DNA of 64,000 bases from Hydrogenophaga palleronii NBRC 102513 (GCF_001571225.1 NZ_BCTJ01000007.1:1-64000); one strand, 5' to 3'; counted from the first letter of the stretch, positions 20,407 through 31,791 are shown. The notes: generated by a model not told the origin, from the letters alone. Program-made: numbers and translations.

Positions 20407-20676
20407 TCAGCGCTTGCGGTGCAGCCACCAGGCCAGCGTGCCCTGCACCAGCACCAGGGCCGCGTAGGTGGCCATCTTGCCGTCGCGGTCGAACAGCACC
20501 AGGCCGCCCAGCAACACCACCACCCCGGCCACCACCAGCATGAAGGCCTCCAGGCCGGCACCCGGTGCGGCCCGCCCGGCGCGGCGCAGGCGCGGCACGG
20601 TCCAGAGCAGCAAGGCGATGAAAACGGCCGGTGCAACGAAGCCCGCGAGGTGCCCGAAGAAGGCCAAAAACGTCAT
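20407..20676 (-). CDS. Small hypothetical membrane protein
   Basis: 89-residue protein that I do not recognise. It has three hydrophobic stretches: FVAPAVFIALLLWTVP (about 13-28), FMLVVAGVVVLLGGLVLF (45-62) and YAALVLVQGTLAWWL (71-85), joined by an Arg-rich loop. The C terminus HRKR is positive. It lies convergent to ugpQ (16-base gap) and divergent from hemA (48-base gap), so its promoter must overlap the hemA promoter region. No function is assigned; coding status rests on the coherent membrane topology. Confidence 0.65.
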   Translation of the reverse strand: MTFLAFFGHLAGFVAPAVFIALLLWTVPRLRRAGRAAPGAGLEAFMLVVAGVVVLLGGLVLFDRDGKMATYAALVLVQGTLAWWLHRKR

Positions 20677-20712
20677 TGAAAACGGGTGTCGGCGACCATA
20701 AGGGTTCAATTT

Positions 20713-20718
20713 TATAAT
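20713..20718 (+). promoter_or_regulatory. Perfect -10 box six bases before hemA ATG
   Basis: TATAAT followed by CACGCC and then the hemA ATG at 20725. With the usual 6-8 base distance from -10 to the start of transcription, the mRNA would begin at or next to the A of the ATG. No Shine-Dalgarno sequence is present, and no clear -35 hexamer is visible at the expected distance. Confidence 0.6.
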
Positions 20719-20724
20719 CACGCC

Positions 20725-22026
20725 ATGTCTGTCTGGACCCTCGGCATCAACCACAACACGGCTCCGCTCGATCTGCGGGGCCGTTTTGCGTTCGCGATCG
20801 ACCAGATCCAGCCCACTTTGAACGGCTATCGGCAAAGCCTGGCGCGCCAGCCCGAGGCCACTTTGTTGTCCACCTGCAACCGCACCGAGCTGTACGGCGC
20901 GGGCGATCAGGCCGCGGTGGACCCCACGCTCGAATGGCTGGCCCAGACCGGTGGCGTGAGCAGCGCGGTGCTGCGCGACCACGCCTACGTGCTGCGCGAC
21001 GACGAGGCCGCGCGCCACGCCTTCCGCGTCGCCAGCGGCCTGGACAGCATGGTGCTGGGCGAGGCGCAGATCCTGGGCCAGATGAAGGACGCGGTGCGCG
21101 CCGCCAGCGACGCCGGCGCCCTGGGCACCACCTTGCACCAGTTGTTCCAGCGCTCCTTTGCCGTCGCCAAGGAAGTGCGCAGCTCGACCGAGATCGGCGC
21201 CCACTCCATCAGCATGACCGCCGCCGCCGTGCGCCTGGCCTCGCAGCTGTTCGAAGACCTGCGCGACATCAAGGTGCTGTTCGTGGGCGCGGGCGAGATG
21301 ATCGAACTCGCCGCTACCCACTTCGCGGCCAAGACGCCCAAGGCCATGGCCATCGCCAACCGCACGCTGGAGCGCGGCGAAAAACTCGCCAGCCGCTTCG
21401 GCGCACAGGTGATGCGGCTGGCCGACGTGCCGGACCGCCTGCACGAATTCGACGCCATCGTCAGCTGCACCGCCAGCACCCTGCCCATCATCGGCCTGGG
21501 TGCCGTGGAGCGTGCGCTGAAGAAACGCCGCCACCGCCCCTTCTTCATGGTCGACCTGGCGGTGCCGCGCGACATCGAGGCCGAGGTCAAGGCCCTGCCC
21601 GACGTCTACCTCTACACCGTGGACGACCTGGCCACCGTGGTGCAGACCGGCAAGGACCACCGCCAGGCCGCCGTGGCCCAGGCCGAGGCCATCATCGACG
21701 CCGGCGTGCTGAGCTTCATGCACTGGATGGAGCAACGCGACCCATCCCACGGCGTGGTGCCGCTGATCCAGCAGATCAACGCCCAGGCCGCCGAATGGCG
21801 CGCCATCGAGATGGCGCGCGCGCGCCGCCTGCTGGCCAAGGGCGAGCCGGTGGAAGCCGTGCTCGAAGCCCTCTCGCGCGGCCTCACGCAGAAGATGCTG
21901 CACGGCACCCTGGCCGAGCTGCACACCGGTGACAGCGCATCGCGCGCCGCCACGGCGCAGACCGTCTCGCGCCTCTTCCTGCGCGACGAACCCCTGAAAA
22001 ACCGGCGCGGCAACGCACCCAACTAG
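20725..22026 (+). CDS. hemA: Glutamyl-tRNA reductase
   Basis: 433-residue enzyme of the C5 haem pathway that reduces glutamyl-tRNA to glutamate-1-semialdehyde with NADPH. Visible signatures are [14 protein letters not shown] at the start, the catalytic Cys in [10 protein letters not shown] near residue 50, and [15 protein letters not shown] near 105. The nucleotide-binding region has [17 protein letters not shown] near 190, and there is a helical dimerisation domain at the C terminus. The ATG at 20725 is the conserved start and appears to be leaderless. It heads hemA-prfA-prmC, an order shared with enterobacteria. Confidence 0.96.
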   Translation: MSVWTLGINHNTAPLDLRGRFAFAIDQIQPTLNGYRQSLARQPEATLLSTCNRTELYGAGDQAAVDPTLEWLAQTGGVSSAVLRDHAYVLRDDEAARHAFRVASGLDSMVLGEAQILGQMKDAVRAASDAGALGTTLHQLFQRSFAVAKEVRSSTEIGAHSISMTAAAVRLASQLFEDLRDIKVLFVGAGEMIELAATHFAAKTPKAMAIANRTLERGEKLASRFGAQVMRLADVPDRLHEFDAIVSCTASTLPIIGLGAVERALKKRRHRPFFMVDLAVPRDIEAEVKALPDVYLYTVDDLATVVQTGKDHRQAAVAQAEAIIDAGVLSFMHWMEQRDPSHGVVPLIQQINAQAAEWRAIEMARARRLLAKGEPVEAVLEALSRGLTQKMLHGTLAELHTGDSASRAATAQTVSRLFLRDEPLKNRRGNAPN

Positions 22027-22033
22027 CGGCCCT

Positions 22034-22079
22034 GGCCACACCCCGGCGCCGGCGTTGGCACGCCCGCGCCGGCGTGGCC
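22034..22079 (+). other. GC-rich inverted repeat between hemA and prfA
   Basis: GGCCAC (22034-22039) and GTGGCC (22074-22079) frame further complementary blocks rich in GGCGCC and GCGCCGGC. The hairpin has no T run, so it is more likely an mRNA processing or translation element than a terminator. Confidence 0.4.
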
Positions 22080-22098
22080 GGCCCCGCAACACCCGCAC

Positions 22099-23181
22099 AT
22101 GAAAACCTTCGTCCGCGACACCCTGATGCGTCAGCGCGCCCGGCTGCACGAGCTCGACGCCCTGCTCTCAGCGCCCGACGTGGTGGACCAGATGGAGCGC
22201 TTTCGCGCCCTCAGCCGCGAGCACGCCGAGGTCTCCAGCGTGGTCGAGGTGTTCAACCGTTTCCTGCAGCGCGAGGCCGATCTGGCCGCCGCGCATGAGC
22301 TGCTGCCCGATGCCGACATGGCCGAGATGGCGCAGGAAGAAATCACCAGCGCCAGCGCCGACCTGGAACAGCTCGACGTCGAACTGCAGCACCTGCTGCT
22401 GCCCAAAGACCCGGACGACGAGCGCAACGCCTTCGTGGAAATCCGCGCCGGCACCGGCGGTGACGAATCGGCCCTGTTCGCCGGCGACCTGGCGCGGCTG
22501 TACACCCGCTACGCCGAACGGCAGCGCTGGCAGGTCGAAACCGTGAGCGAGTCGCCCAGCGAACTCGGCGGCTACAAGGAAGTGGTGCTGCGCATCGCCG
22601 GCCCGGGCGCCTACGGGCGGCTGCGCTTCGAGTCTGGCGGCCACCGGGTGCAGCGTGTGCCCGTCACCGAAACCCAGGGCCGCATCCACACCAGCGCCGC
22701 CACCGTGGCCGTGATGCCCGAGCCCGATGAAACCGAGGCCATCAAGCTCAACCCGAGCGAGCTGCGCATCGACACCTACCGCGCCAGCGGAGCCGGTGGC
22801 CAGCACATCAACAAGACCGACTCCGCCGTGCGCGTGACCCACCTGCCCACCGGCATCACCGCCGAATGCCAGGACGGCCGCAGCCAGCACAGCAACAAGG
22901 CCAAGGCGCTGCAGGTGCTGACCGCGCGCCTGCAGGAAAAAGACCGCAGCGAACGCGCCGCCGCCGAAGCCGCCACGCGCAAAGGCCTGATCGGCAGCGG
23001 CGACCGCAGCGACCGCATCCGCACCTACAACTTCCCGCAGGGCCGGCTGACCGACCACCGCATCAACCTCACGCTCTACAAGGTGCTGCAGGTGATGGAG
23101 GGCGATCTGGACGAGGTCATCCACGCGTTGCAGGTGGCGCGCGGCACCGAGCTGCTGGCCGAACTGGAAAGAAACGCATGA
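22099..23181 (+). CDS. prfA: Peptide chain release factor 1
   Basis: 360-residue class I release factor. The peptidyl-hydrolase loop [18 protein letters not shown] holds the GGQ motif near residue 233. The domain before it ([18 protein letters not shown]) is typical of RF1/RF2, and the full length fits RF1. It terminates translation at UAA and UAG. Its stop overlaps the start of prmC, which encodes the enzyme that methylates the glutamine of this GGQ, so product and modifier are translationally coupled. Confidence 0.95.
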   Translation: MKTFVRDTLMRQRARLHELDALLSAPDVVDQMERFRALSREHAEVSSVVEVFNRFLQREADLAAAHELLPDADMAEMAQEEITSASADLEQLDVELQHLLLPKDPDDERNAFVEIRAGTGGDESALFAGDLARLYTRYAERQRWQVETVSESPSELGGYKEVVLRIAGPGAYGRLRFESGGHRVQRVPVTETQGRIHTSAATVAVMPEPDETEAIKLNPSELRIDTYRASGAGGQHINKTDSAVRVTHLPTGITAECQDGRSQHSNKAKALQVLTARLQEKDRSERAAAEAATRKGLIGSGDRSDRIRTYNFPQGRLTDHRINLTLYKVLQVMEGDLDEVIHALQVARGTELLAELERNA

Positions 23182-24053
23182 TCCCCCCAGCGCTTCCTCC
23201 CGGCGGGGAGTCGCGCCCCGTGACGCTGCAGGACGCGCTTCAACAGGCCGCGGCGGCGGGCATCGACCGCACCGACGCACGCATGCTGCTGCTGCTCGCC
23301 CTGCAGCGAGACCCGCACGACCGCGCCTGGCTGCTGGCACATGAAAGCGACCCTTTGCCGGCCGACGCAGCCACGCGGCTGGACACCCTGGTGCAACGCC
23401 GCCAGCGCGGTGAGCCCATGGCCTACCTGCGCGGTGACCAGGAGTTCTTCGGCCTCACGCTGCGGGTGGACCCGCGCGTGCTGGTGCCCCGCCCCGACAC
23501 CGAAACCCTGGTGCACTGGGCGCTTGACTTGCTGGACACCCTGCCCGGCGCGGCCACGGTGCTCGACCTGGGCACCGGCAGCGGTGCCATCGCACTCGCA
23601 CTCAAGGCGCAGCGCCCGGGCCACCCGGTCTGCGCCACCGACGCCAGCGCCGCGGCGCTGGCCGTGGCCCAGGCCAACGCTGCGCGCCTGGGCCTGGCGG
23701 TGGAGTTCCAGGCCGGCCACTGGCTGGCGGCGGTGCCGGGCCGGCGCTTTGACCTCATCGTCAGCAACCCGCCCTACATTGCCGAGGGCGACCACCACCT
23801 GCCCGCGCTGGCCCACGAACCGACGTCGGCCCTCACCGCCGGTACCGACGGGCTGGACGACATCCGCGCCCTCGTGGCCGGCGCACCGGCCGCCCTGCAG
23901 CCGGGCGGCTGGCTGCTGCTGGAACACGGCCACGACCAGGCCCCTGCCGTGCGCCGCCTGCTGAGCACGGCCGGCTTCGCCCACATCGGCAGCCGCGCCG
24001 ACCTCGCGGGCATTGAACGCTGCAGCGGAGGCCAATGGCCGCAACAGCGATAA
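23178..24053 (+). CDS. prmC: Release factor glutamine methyltransferase
   Basis: 291-residue SAM-dependent N5-glutamine methyltransferase. It has an N-terminal helical substrate domain, motif [16 protein letters not shown] near residue 130, and the catalytic NPPY in [13 protein letters not shown] near 197. PrmC methylates Gln of the GGQ motif in RF1 and RF2. ATG at 23178 overlaps the prfA stop by ATGA. A GATAAT -10-like sequence for grxD overlaps its stop codon. Confidence 0.94.
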   Translation: MIPPALPPGGESRPVTLQDALQQAAAAGIDRTDARMLLLLALQRDPHDRAWLLAHESDPLPADAATRLDTLVQRRQRGEPMAYLRGDQEFFGLTLRVDPRVLVPRPDTETLVHWALDLLDTLPGAATVLDLGTGSGAIALALKAQRPGHPVCATDASAAALAVAQANAARLGLAVEFQAGHWLAAVPGRRFDLIVSNPPYIAEGDHHLPALAHEPTSALTAGTDGLDDIRALVAGAPAALQPGGWLLLEHGHDQAPAVRRLLSTAGFAHIGSRADLAGIERCSGGQWPQQR

Positions 24054-24054
24054 T
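24049..24054 (+). promoter_or_regulatory. Candidate -10 box for grxD
   Basis: GATAAT overlapping the prmC TAA stop, followed by a G/C-rich discriminator GTGGGCC. It would give a leader of about 45 bases before the grxD ATG at 24106, which has a strong AAGGAG ribosome site. Confidence 0.45.
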
Positions 24055-24105
24055 GTGGGCCGTTCCCGGGTCAGCCGGATCCCCACGCCGAAGGAGCTTT
24101 TCGTC

Positions 24106-24429
24106 ATGAGCGACGCACAAAACCGCATTGACCAACTCGTCAAATCCCACGACATCGTGCTGTTCATGAAGGGCAGCGCGAGCTTTCCCATGTGCGGCTT
24201 TTCCGGTCGCGCCATCCAGATCCTCAAGGCCTGCGGCGTCGAAACCCGAACGCTGGCCACCGTCAACGTGCTCGAAGACGATGGCATCCGCCAGGGCATC
24301 AAGGAATACAGCAACTGGCCGACCATTCCGCAGCTCTACGTCAAGGGCGAGTTCGTCGGCGGCTCGGACATCATGATGGAGATGTACCAGTCGGGCGAAC
24401 TGCAGCAGGTCATCAACGGCCAGGCCTGA
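24106..24429 (+). CDS. grxD: Monothiol glutaredoxin Grx4
   Basis: 107-residue monothiol glutaredoxin with the CGFS active site in FPMCGFSGRA near residue 30 and the glutathione-binding WPTIPQLYVKGEFVGGSDI. Proteins of this type carry a glutathione-bridged [2Fe-2S] cluster and deliver Fe-S clusters with BolA partners. Clear AAGGAG ribosome site seven to ten bases before the ATG. It forms its own transcription unit: a -10 candidate upstream and a strong terminator 24 bases downstream. Confidence 0.95.
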   Translation: MSDAQNRIDQLVKSHDIVLFMKGSASFPMCGFSGRAIQILKACGVETRTLATVNVLEDDGIRQGIKEYSNWPTIPQLYVKGEFVGGSDIMMEMYQSGELQQVINGQA

Positions 24430-24452
24430 GCCGGCCGTTCTCCTGCCCGCCA

Positions 24453-24480
24453 ACAGCCACCTTCGGGTGGCTGTTTTGTT
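24453..24480 (+). terminator. Rho-independent terminator after grxD
   Basis: Nine-base stem ACAGCCACC/GGTGGCTGT closed by a stable TTCG tetraloop (24462-24465) and followed by TTTGTT. Textbook intrinsic terminator. Confidence 0.92.
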
Positions 24481-24611
24481 GTCGGCCTGCGCCTTTTCAC
24501 ACACCCGGGGCCGGTGCCTTCATTTGCGGTCGCTTTGCGGCCTTGTTCGGCTTGGTCATCCGGCACGTCCTGTGCTTGAATGAAAGCGTCGCCGCAACCA
24601 AGGAGAACCGC

Positions 24612-25616
24612 ATGAGCTCACGCAGCCTGGTCGCTTCACCCGCCCTCGGCCTGCCCATCGCCCAGATGCGCAGCGTGTTCAGCGCCGACGATGTCGAACG
24701 CAAGCTGGCCCTTCTGCAAGCCAGCGGCAACGAGCGCGAACACGAAAGCCTGCGCAACACCTGGCAGCGCATGCTGGAACGCGGCCCACAACGCTTCGCC
24801 GTCAAACCCTCCAGCGTGCCCGACATGGCACCGCTCTACGACCTGCTGCCCAACTTCGGCGAGGTGCTCGACGACGTGAAGCGCCACGTCGCCCTGAGCC
24901 AGGACAGCCGGGACAGCCTGGAAGTCACACCCATCCTGCTGCTGGGCCCGCCGGGCGTGGGCAAGACCCACTTCGCGCGCCAGCTCGCCGACCTGCTGGG
25001 CACCGGCATGAGCCTGGTGCCGATGAGCTCCATGACGGCGGGCTGGCTGCTGTCGGGTTCGTCCTCGCAATGGAAGGGCGCCAAACCCGGCAAGGTGTTC
25101 GAGGCCCTGGTCGATGGCCAGTACGCCAACCCGGTGATCGTGGTCGACGAAATCGACAAGGCCGCGGCCGACGCGCAGTACGACCCGCTGGGCGCGCTCT
25201 ACAGCCTGCTGGAACACGACACGGCGCAGAGCTTCATTGACGAGTTCGCCGAGGTGCCGATCGACGCCAGCCAGGTGATCTGGGTCACCACCGCCAACGA
25301 CGAGCGCGCGATCCCCGAGCCCATCATGAACCGCATGAACGTCTACGAGATCGCACCACCTTCGCCGGAGGCCGCGCGCAAGATCGCCGCGCACCTGTAC
25401 CGCGGCATCCTGGGCGAACACGACTGGGGCCAACGCTTCGAGCCCGAACCACCGGCCGATGTGCTGGACCTGCTGGCCACGCTGGCGCCGCGCGAAATGC
25501 GGCGCGCGTTGTTGACGGCGTTTGGCAATGCCCGGCTGGACCAGCGTTACCGCGTCGAACCCGACGACCTGCCGCGCCACGGCGCGGGCAAGGGCCGCAT
25601 CGGCTTCCTGCAGTGA
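24612..25616 (+). CDS. Lon-like AAA+ ATPase without protease domain
   Basis: 334-residue AAA+ protein. Walker A GPPGVGKT is at residues 112-119 and Walker B VVDEIDKA near 177-184. The sensor-1/arginine-finger region WVTTANDERAIPEPIMNRM resembles the ATPase module of Lon protease. There is no Ser-Lys protease domain after it, only a small helical lid ending at GRIGFLQ, and no Lon substrate domain before it. Substrate and partners are unknown. A good GGAGAA ribosome site precedes the ATG at 24612. It stands alone: a terminator before it and a convergent gene ten bases after. Confidence 0.85.
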   Translation: MSSRSLVASPALGLPIAQMRSVFSADDVERKLALLQASGNEREHESLRNTWQRMLERGPQRFAVKPSSVPDMAPLYDLLPNFGEVLDDVKRHVALSQDSRDSLEVTPILLLGPPGVGKTHFARQLADLLGTGMSLVPMSSMTAGWLLSGSSSQWKGAKPGKVFEALVDGQYANPVIVVDEIDKAAADAQYDPLGALYSLLEHDTAQSFIDEFAEVPIDASQVIWVTTANDERAIPEPIMNRMNVYEIAPPSPEAARKIAAHLYRGILGEHDWGQRFEPEPPADVLDLLATLAPREMRRALLTAFGNARLDQRYRVEPDDLPRHGAGKGRIGFLQ

Positions 25617-25626
25617 GGGGCCGGTT

Positions 25627-26256
25627 TCAGGCGTCGGGGTGCGCCCAGGCCTTGGCCGCCGCGTAGACCGCGTTCGGGTACTCGGCGCGCCCGCGGCTGC
25701 CGTTGTAGCGGCCGAGCGCGAGAAAGGTGTCGCCGCGTTCGCGGTCCAGGTAGTGGCGCAGGATCACGCAGCCAAAGCGCAGGTTGGTCTGCATGTTGAA
25801 CAGGCGACTGGCATCGCCGTCGCCGATCAGGCGCGACCAGAACGGCATGATCTGCATGTAGCCGCGCGCACCCACGCGCGAAATAGCGAACTTGCGGAAC
25901 GCGCTCTCCACCTGCACCAGGCCCAGCACCATCGTGGTGTCCAGGCCGGCGCGCCGCGTTTCGTACCAGAGGGTCTGGAGAAACTCGATGCGGGTCTGGA
26001 AGTCGGGTTTGCGGCGCTGCAGCTTGTCGCTGCTGGCACCCAGCCAGCGCAGGTAGGCCAGGCGGCGCTCCAGTTGGGCGAACTCGGGCACCGGCGGCGC
26101 GCTGTTGGCGATTGCGGCACTCAAGGCACCACGCACCGAATCGGCGAGCGGTTCTTCCAGTTGCCCGCCCGCGTGCGCCAGTCCGGGCAGCGCGCCAAGG
26201 CCCAGCGAGCCAGCGGCCAGCAGGCAGTCGCGGCGCGACCAGGCCTGCAAACTCAT
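25627..26256 (-). CDS. Lytic transglycosylase with Tat-like signal
   Basis: 209-residue SLT-fold enzyme. The catalytic Glu is E117 in [24 protein letters not shown], which fits the SLT pattern ESxF...GAxGLMQ. It is followed by [14 protein letters not shown] and LGRYNGSRG, which bind glycan. It would cleave peptidoglycan strands to 1,6-anhydro products in the periplasm. The N terminus [19 protein letters not shown] is a twin-arginine type signal ending near AHA. Its start overlaps the proS stop as ATGA, so the two are cotranscribed. Confidence 0.88.
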   Translation of the reverse strand: MSLQAWSRRDCLLAAGSLGLGALPGLAHAGGQLEEPLADSVRGALSAAIANSAPPVPEFAQLERRLAYLRWLGASSDKLQRRKPDFQTRIEFLQTLWYETRRAGLDTTMVLGLVQVESAFRKFAISRVGARGYMQIMPFWSRLIGDGDASRLFNMQTNLRFGCVILRHYLDRERGDTFLALGRYNGSRGRAEYPNAVYAAAKAWAHPDA

Positions 26257-27998
26257 GCCGCCAGCTTGCCCTTCAGCAGCGCCACCACCTCGCCCACGGC
26301 CACCTGCGTGGCGGCCGCATCGCGGCGGTGCTGGTACTCCAGCTGGCCGGCCTTCAAGCCACGGTCGCCAATCGTCACACGGTGCGGCACGCCGATCAGT
26401 TCCCAGTCGGCAAACATGGCGCCCGGGCGTTCGCCACGGTCGTCCAGAATCACGTCCACACCCGCCGCCAGCAGTTCGGCATAGAGCTGCTCGGCCGCAG
26501 CCTTCACTTCCGGGCTGCGGTCCATGCCGATCGGGCAGACCACCACCGTGAACGGGGCAATCGCGTCGGGCCAGATGATGCCGCGCTCGTCGTGGTTCTG
26601 CTCGATGGCCGCGGCCGGCAGGCGCGTGATGCCGATGCCGTAACAACCCATCTGGAAAAACGCCGGTTTACCGTCTTCACCCAGGAAAGTGGCATTCATC
26701 GCCTCGCTGTACTTGGTGCCGAGGTAGAACACATGGCCGACCTCGATACCGCGCTCGATCGCCAGCAGGCCCTGGCCGTCGGGCGACGCGTCGCCTTCGA
26801 CCACGTTGCGCAGGTCGGCCACCAGCTCGGGCTCGGGCAGGTCGCGGCCCCAGTTCACGCCGGTCATGTGGAAGTCGGCCTCGTTGGCGCCGCAGATCCA
26901 GTCGGCCAGCACCGCCACTTCGCGGTCCACCACCAGCTTGAGCGGCTTCTTCAGGCCGATCGGGCCCAGGTAACCCGGCTTGCAGCCGAAGTGTTCGTCG
27001 ATCTCGGCCGCGGTGGCGAAGCGGAAGCCCACGTCCAGACCCGGCACCTTGGAGACCTTGACTTCGTTCATGTCGTGGTCGCCACGCAGCAGCAGCAGCC
27101 AGACCTGGCTCTGGACCACTTCACCGGCCTCGTTGAGTTCGTCGGTGGCCAGCACCAGCGACTTCACCGTGGTGGCCAGCGGCACGCCCAGCAGGGTGGC
27201 GACATCGGCGCAGGTGCTCTTGCCCGGTGTCGGCGTCTTTGCCATGGCATTGGCCGCACCCGGGCGCGGGCCGGCCGGCGCCAGGGCCTCGGCCTTTTCC
27301 ATGTTGGCTGCGTATTCGCTGGCCGGGCTGTAGACGATGGCGTCTTCACCGGTGGCAGCAATCACCTGGAACTCTTCGCTCAGGTCGCCACCGATGGCGC
27401 CGCTGTCGGCCGCCACCGCGCGGTAACGCAGGCCGAAACGGTCGAAGATGCGGCGGTAGGCTGCCGCCATGCCCTGGTAACTCACCTTGGCCGCCGCCTC
27501 GTCGCGGTCGAAGCTGTAGGCGTCCTTCATGATGAACTCACGCCCACGCATCAGGCCGAAACGTGGCCGGCGTTCGTCGCGGAACTTGGTCTGGATCTGG
27601 TACAGGTTCTTGGGCAACTGCTTGTAGCTGCGGAAGTCCTGGCGCGCGATGTCGGTCACCACCTCTTCGCTGGTGGGCTGCACCACGAAATTGCGTTCGT
27701 GCCGATCCTGGATGCGCAGCAACTCGGGGCCCATCTTCTCGAAGCGCCCGGTTTCCTGCCAGAGCTCGGCCGGCTGGATCACCGGCATCGTCAGCTCCAC
27801 CGAGCCGGCGCGGTTCATCTCTTCGCGCACGATGGCCTCCACCTTGCGAATCACGCGCAGCCCCATGGGCATGCAGCTGTAGATGCCGGCGCCAAGCTTC
27901 TTGATCATGCCGGCGCGGGTCATCAGCTGGTGGCTGACCACTTCCGCGTCCGCGGGTGCTTCCTTGAGGGTGGAAATCAGGAACTGAGATGCTTTCAT
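26253..27998 (-). CDS. proS: Prolyl-tRNA synthetase
   Basis: 581-residue class II synthetase of the bacterial type, with the YbaK-like editing insertion in the middle (about residues 230-400). The start [26 protein letters not shown] is conserved in the family. Motif 2 is [27 protein letters not shown] near 140-165, motif 3 contains GIGITR, and a C-terminal anticodon-binding domain follows. ATG at 27998 is chosen; a longer reading lacks similarity. Its stop overlaps the transglycosylase start. Divergent from rppH across 179 bases. Confidence 0.96.
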   Translation of the reverse strand: MKASQFLISTLKEAPADAEVVSHQLMTRAGMIKKLGAGIYSCMPMGLRVIRKVEAIVREEMNRAGSVELTMPVIQPAELWQETGRFEKMGPELLRIQDRHERNFVVQPTSEEVVTDIARQDFRSYKQLPKNLYQIQTKFRDERRPRFGLMRGREFIMKDAYSFDRDEAAAKVSYQGMAAAYRRIFDRFGLRYRAVAADSGAIGGDLSEEFQVIAATGEDAIVYSPASEYAANMEKAEALAPAGPRPGAANAMAKTPTPGKSTCADVATLLGVPLATTVKSLVLATDELNEAGEVVQSQVWLLLLRGDHDMNEVKVSKVPGLDVGFRFATAAEIDEHFGCKPGYLGPIGLKKPLKLVVDREVAVLADWICGANEADFHMTGVNWGRDLPEPELVADLRNVVEGDASPDGQGLLAIERGIEVGHVFYLGTKYSEAMNATFLGEDGKPAFFQMGCYGIGITRLPAAAIEQNHDERGIIWPDAIAPFTVVVCPIGMDRSPEVKAAAEQLYAELLAAGVDVILDDRGERPGAMFADWELIGVPHRVTIGDRGLKAGQLEYQHRRDAAATQVAVGEVVALLKGKLAA

Positions 27999-28119
27999 GG
28001 GCGCGCGGGAGTTCTGCCAGGTGGTGGCGTGACAAACGGAGGTTGGGGACCGGTGCCGCGGCCACACCCGCAAACGGATCGGCCTTCTGCACCCGGAATT
28101 GCTACAGGTGTGTGATCAC

Positions 28120-28148
28120 TTCGCAACTCGCGCTGCGCGATGCATAAT
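28120..28148 (+). promoter_or_regulatory. Candidate sigma-70 promoter for rppH
   Basis: TTCGCA (28120-28125) and CATAAT (28143-28148) with a 17-base spacer, 29 bases before the rppH ATG. A GAGG-containing ribosome site follows. The opposite strand of this gap must also hold the proS promoter. Confidence 0.45.
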
Positions 28149-28177
28149 GAACACAGTTTAAAAAATTGAGGTTGATT

Positions 28178-28825
28178 ATGCTTGACAGAGAAGGCTTCAG
28201 GCCCAATGTCGGCATCATTCTGCTCAACCAGCGAAACCAGGTGTTCTGGGGCAAACGCATACGCTCACACTCCTGGCAATTTCCGCAAGGTGGCATCGAC
28301 CGGGGCGAGACACCTGAGCAGGCGATGTACCGCGAGTTGCATGAGGAAGTGGGTCTCATGCCCGAGCACGTGAGCATCGTGGCCCGCACGCGCGACTGGT
28401 TGCGTTACGAAGTGCCGGACCGCTTCATCCGCCGTGATGCCCGTGGCCACTACAAAGGCCAGAAACAGATCTGGTACCTGCTGCGCCTGGTCGCACAGGA
28501 CTGGAACTTGAACCTGCGCGCCACCAGCCACCCCGAGTTCGACGCCTGGCGCTGGCACGACTACTGGGTGCCACTGGACGTGGTGGTCGAGTTCAAGCGC
28601 GGCGTCTATGAAATGGCGCTGACCGAACTCGCCCGCTACCTGCCTCGGCACGACAGCCGCAACCGCCACCTGCGCGGCGGCGTTCGCCACCAACCCGCCG
28701 AAGGCATGAGCAAGCCCCCTGCGCTGGCGTGCGGCATGCCGCCCGGACTGGAGTTGCCACCCGGCGCCAGTTTTGATCCCGACCCGCAGAGCGCCACGCG
28801 CACTGCGCACAACGAGCCCAAATGA
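28178..28825 (+). CDS. rppH: RNA pyrophosphohydrolase
   Basis: 215-residue Nudix enzyme. The start [27 protein letters not shown] and the Nudix box [23 protein letters not shown] (about residues 36-58) identify RppH. It removes pyrophosphate from the 5' end of mRNA to trigger decay. Conserved core to about residue 160; the last 55 residues are a Pro/Arg-rich extension not present in the 176-residue E. coli protein but usual in betaproteobacteria. The stop overlaps the next gene by ATGA. Confidence 0.94.
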   Translation: MLDREGFRPNVGIILLNQRNQVFWGKRIRSHSWQFPQGGIDRGETPEQAMYRELHEEVGLMPEHVSIVARTRDWLRYEVPDRFIRRDARGHYKGQKQIWYLLRLVAQDWNLNLRATSHPEFDAWRWHDYWVPLDVVVEFKRGVYEMALTELARYLPRHDSRNRHLRGGVRHQPAEGMSKPPALACGMPPGLELPPGASFDPDPQSATRTAHNEPK

Positions 28826-29355
28826 CCTCTGTTGCCCTTCGGGGGCTGCGACACCTGCCGGTCGCTGCCTTCCTGTTTTCATCCCTGCTGGTGGGCGCTG
28901 CGGCCCATGCCCAGTACCGCGACGCTGAAGAAAAAACCTGGACCGAAGCCGAGGCGCCTCTCCCGGCAAGCTTCAACACGGACAACCTGCAGCCCTTCGA
29001 CGTGTCGGTCAACTCAGCCCTGCGTTACGGCATTGATCCCGCGACCCTGTCTGTCGGCACCGATGGCGTGGTGCGTTACGTGCTGGTCGCGCGCAGCAGC
29101 AGCGGTGCGCTCAACGCGCTGTACCAGGGCGTGCGCTGTGAGACCGCCGAGTACAAGACCTATGGCCGCTGGGACAACCAGTCCAGCTGGAACACCAGCG
29201 ACAAGGACGGATGGCGACCTCTTTCGTTCAGCGGTCCCAGCCGCCCGGCCATGATGCTGGCACAAGGTGGCATCTGCGACGGCCGCACCATCAATGGCAG
29301 CGCGCAGAAGATTCTCACCGCCCTGAAGAAGGGCCCCTCCAGCCAGCAGCACTGA
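28822..29355 (+). CDS. CNP1-like secreted protein
   Basis: 177-residue exported protein. Signal peptide about residues 1-31, with a hydrophobic core [18 protein letters not shown] and cleavage after AHA. The mature part resembles the CNP1 family (first described as a cryptic neisserial protein), with [21 protein letters not shown] and [14 protein letters not shown]. Function unknown; probably periplasmic or outer-membrane linked. Coupled to rppH by an ATGA overlap and convergent with proB 19 bases away. Confidence 0.85.
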   Translation: MTSVALRGLRHLPVAAFLFSSLLVGAAAHAQYRDAEEKTWTEAEAPLPASFNTDNLQPFDVSVNSALRYGIDPATLSVGTDGVVRYVLVARSSSGALNALYQGVRCETAEYKTYGRWDNQSSWNTSDKDGWRPLSFSGPSRPAMMLAQGGICDGRTINGSAQKILTALKKGPSSQQH

Positions 29356-29374
29356 GAGCCGTGCGCGCGCGTGC

Positions 29375-30556
29375 TCAGGTGCGCGCCAGCACCAGGTTGT
29401 CGCGGTGGATCATTTCGTGTTCGGCGACGTAACCGAGCAGGCGCTCGAAGTCGCTCGAAGACTTGCGGCACAGCAGGCGCGCCTCGCTGCTTGCGTAGTT
29501 GGCCAGGCCACGCGCCACCTCCAGGCCACGCGCATCACGCACGGCGATCACATCACCGCGTGAGAAATCGCCCTCGACACCGGTCATGCCGATCGGCAGC
29601 AGGCTCTTGCCTTCGCGCACGATCTTGCCCACCGCGCCGTCGTCCACCACCACCGCACCACGCAGCTGCAGGTGGTCGGATATCCAGCGCTTGCGCGCCT
29701 GGTTCTTGGGCGTCCGGGCCACCAGACACGTGCCGATGGCCTCGCCCTGCACCAGCCGCAACAACACCTGCGGCTCACGGCCCCAGGCGATGACGGTGGA
29801 GGCGCCCGAACCGGCGGCCCGCTTGGCGGCCAGGATCTTGGTGATCATGCCGCCCTTGCCAATGCCACTGCCGGCGCCGCCAGCCATGGCTTCCAGGCGT
29901 GGATCACCAGCACGCGCCACGTGCACGAACTCGGCCGCCGGGTCGCGCCGCGGGTCGGCGGTGAACAAGCCCTTCTGGTCGGTCAGGATCACCAGCACAT
30001 CGGCTTCGACCAGGTTGGCGACCAGGGCACCCAGGGTGTCGTTGTCACCGAACTTGATCTCGTCGTTGACCACGGTGTCGTTTTCGTTGATCACCGGCAC
30101 CACGCCCAAACCGAGCAGGGTCAGCAGGGTCGAGCGTGCGTTGAGGTAACGCTCGCGATCGGCCAGGTCGGCGTGCGTCAGCAGCACCTGGGCACTGCCC
30201 ACGCCGCAGCCGCGCAGCTTGCTCTCATACATCTGCACCAGGCCCATCTGGCCCACGGCCGCGGCCGCCTGCAGCTCGTTGATCTCTTTCGGCCGCACGG
30301 CCCAGCCCAGGCGCTTCATGCCCTCAGCCACCGCGCCGCTGCTGACCATGATCACCTCGCGCCCCTGCTGCACCAGCGCAGCCAGCTGCTCGCTCCACTG
30401 GCCGATGGCCTCTTCGTCCAGGCCCCGCCCGTCGTTGGTCACCAGGCTGGAGCCCACCTTGACCACAATGCGCCGCGCGTTCTTGAACACGGCCTGAGGG
30501 TCCGTGCCACTCGAATTCTTCGCGATGTCAGTCGGTGCGAGGGAGGCGCTGTCCAT
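29375..30556 (-). CDS. proB: Glutamate 5-kinase with PUA domain
   Basis: 393-residue enzyme. It phosphorylates glutamate, the first step of proline synthesis. The amino-acid kinase domain begins [20 protein letters not shown] near residue 27, with [29 protein letters not shown] and the [13 protein letters not shown] loop. A C-terminal PUA domain (about 300-380) follows. Last gene of rplU-rpmA-obgE-proB, 18 bases after obgE. The 20-odd residues before the kinase domain are low in conservation, so the exact start is less certain. Confidence 0.94.
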   Translation of the reverse strand: MDSASLAPTDIAKNSSGTDPQAVFKNARRIVVKVGSSLVTNDGRGLDEEAIGQWSEQLAALVQQGREVIMVSSGAVAEGMKRLGWAVRPKEINELQAAAAVGQMGLVQMYESKLRGCGVGSAQVLLTHADLADRERYLNARSTLLTLLGLGVVPVINENDTVVNDEIKFGDNDTLGALVANLVEADVLVILTDQKGLFTADPRRDPAAEFVHVARAGDPRLEAMAGGAGSGIGKGGMITKILAAKRAAGSGASTVIAWGREPQVLLRLVQGEAIGTCLVARTPKNQARKRWISDHLQLRGAVVVDDGAVGKIVREGKSLLPIGMTGVEGDFSRGDVIAVRDARGLEVARGLANYASSEARLLCRKSSSDFERLLGYVAEHEMIHRDNLVLART

Positions 30557-30574
30557 GGGCAGTTGGGATAAAAG

Positions 30575-31681
<1,107 letters not shown>

Positions 31682-31692
31682 TTAAAAACCAA

Positions 31693-31716
31693 ACAAAAAA
31701 GCCCGCACAAGCGGGC
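31693..31716 (-). terminator. Terminator-like hairpin after rpmA
   Basis: Stem GCCCGC (31701-31706) and GCGGGC (31711-31716) with a four-base loop, followed on the minus strand by TTTTTTGTTT. It lies between rpmA and obgE and probably acts as a partial terminator inside the operon. Confidence 0.75.
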
Positions 31717-31791
31717 CTTTTGCATTCGACACAGCAACTGTGCCGTCTTGCGTGAGGCCAACACTCAAGCGGCCCCGACGCAGTGCCCGAT

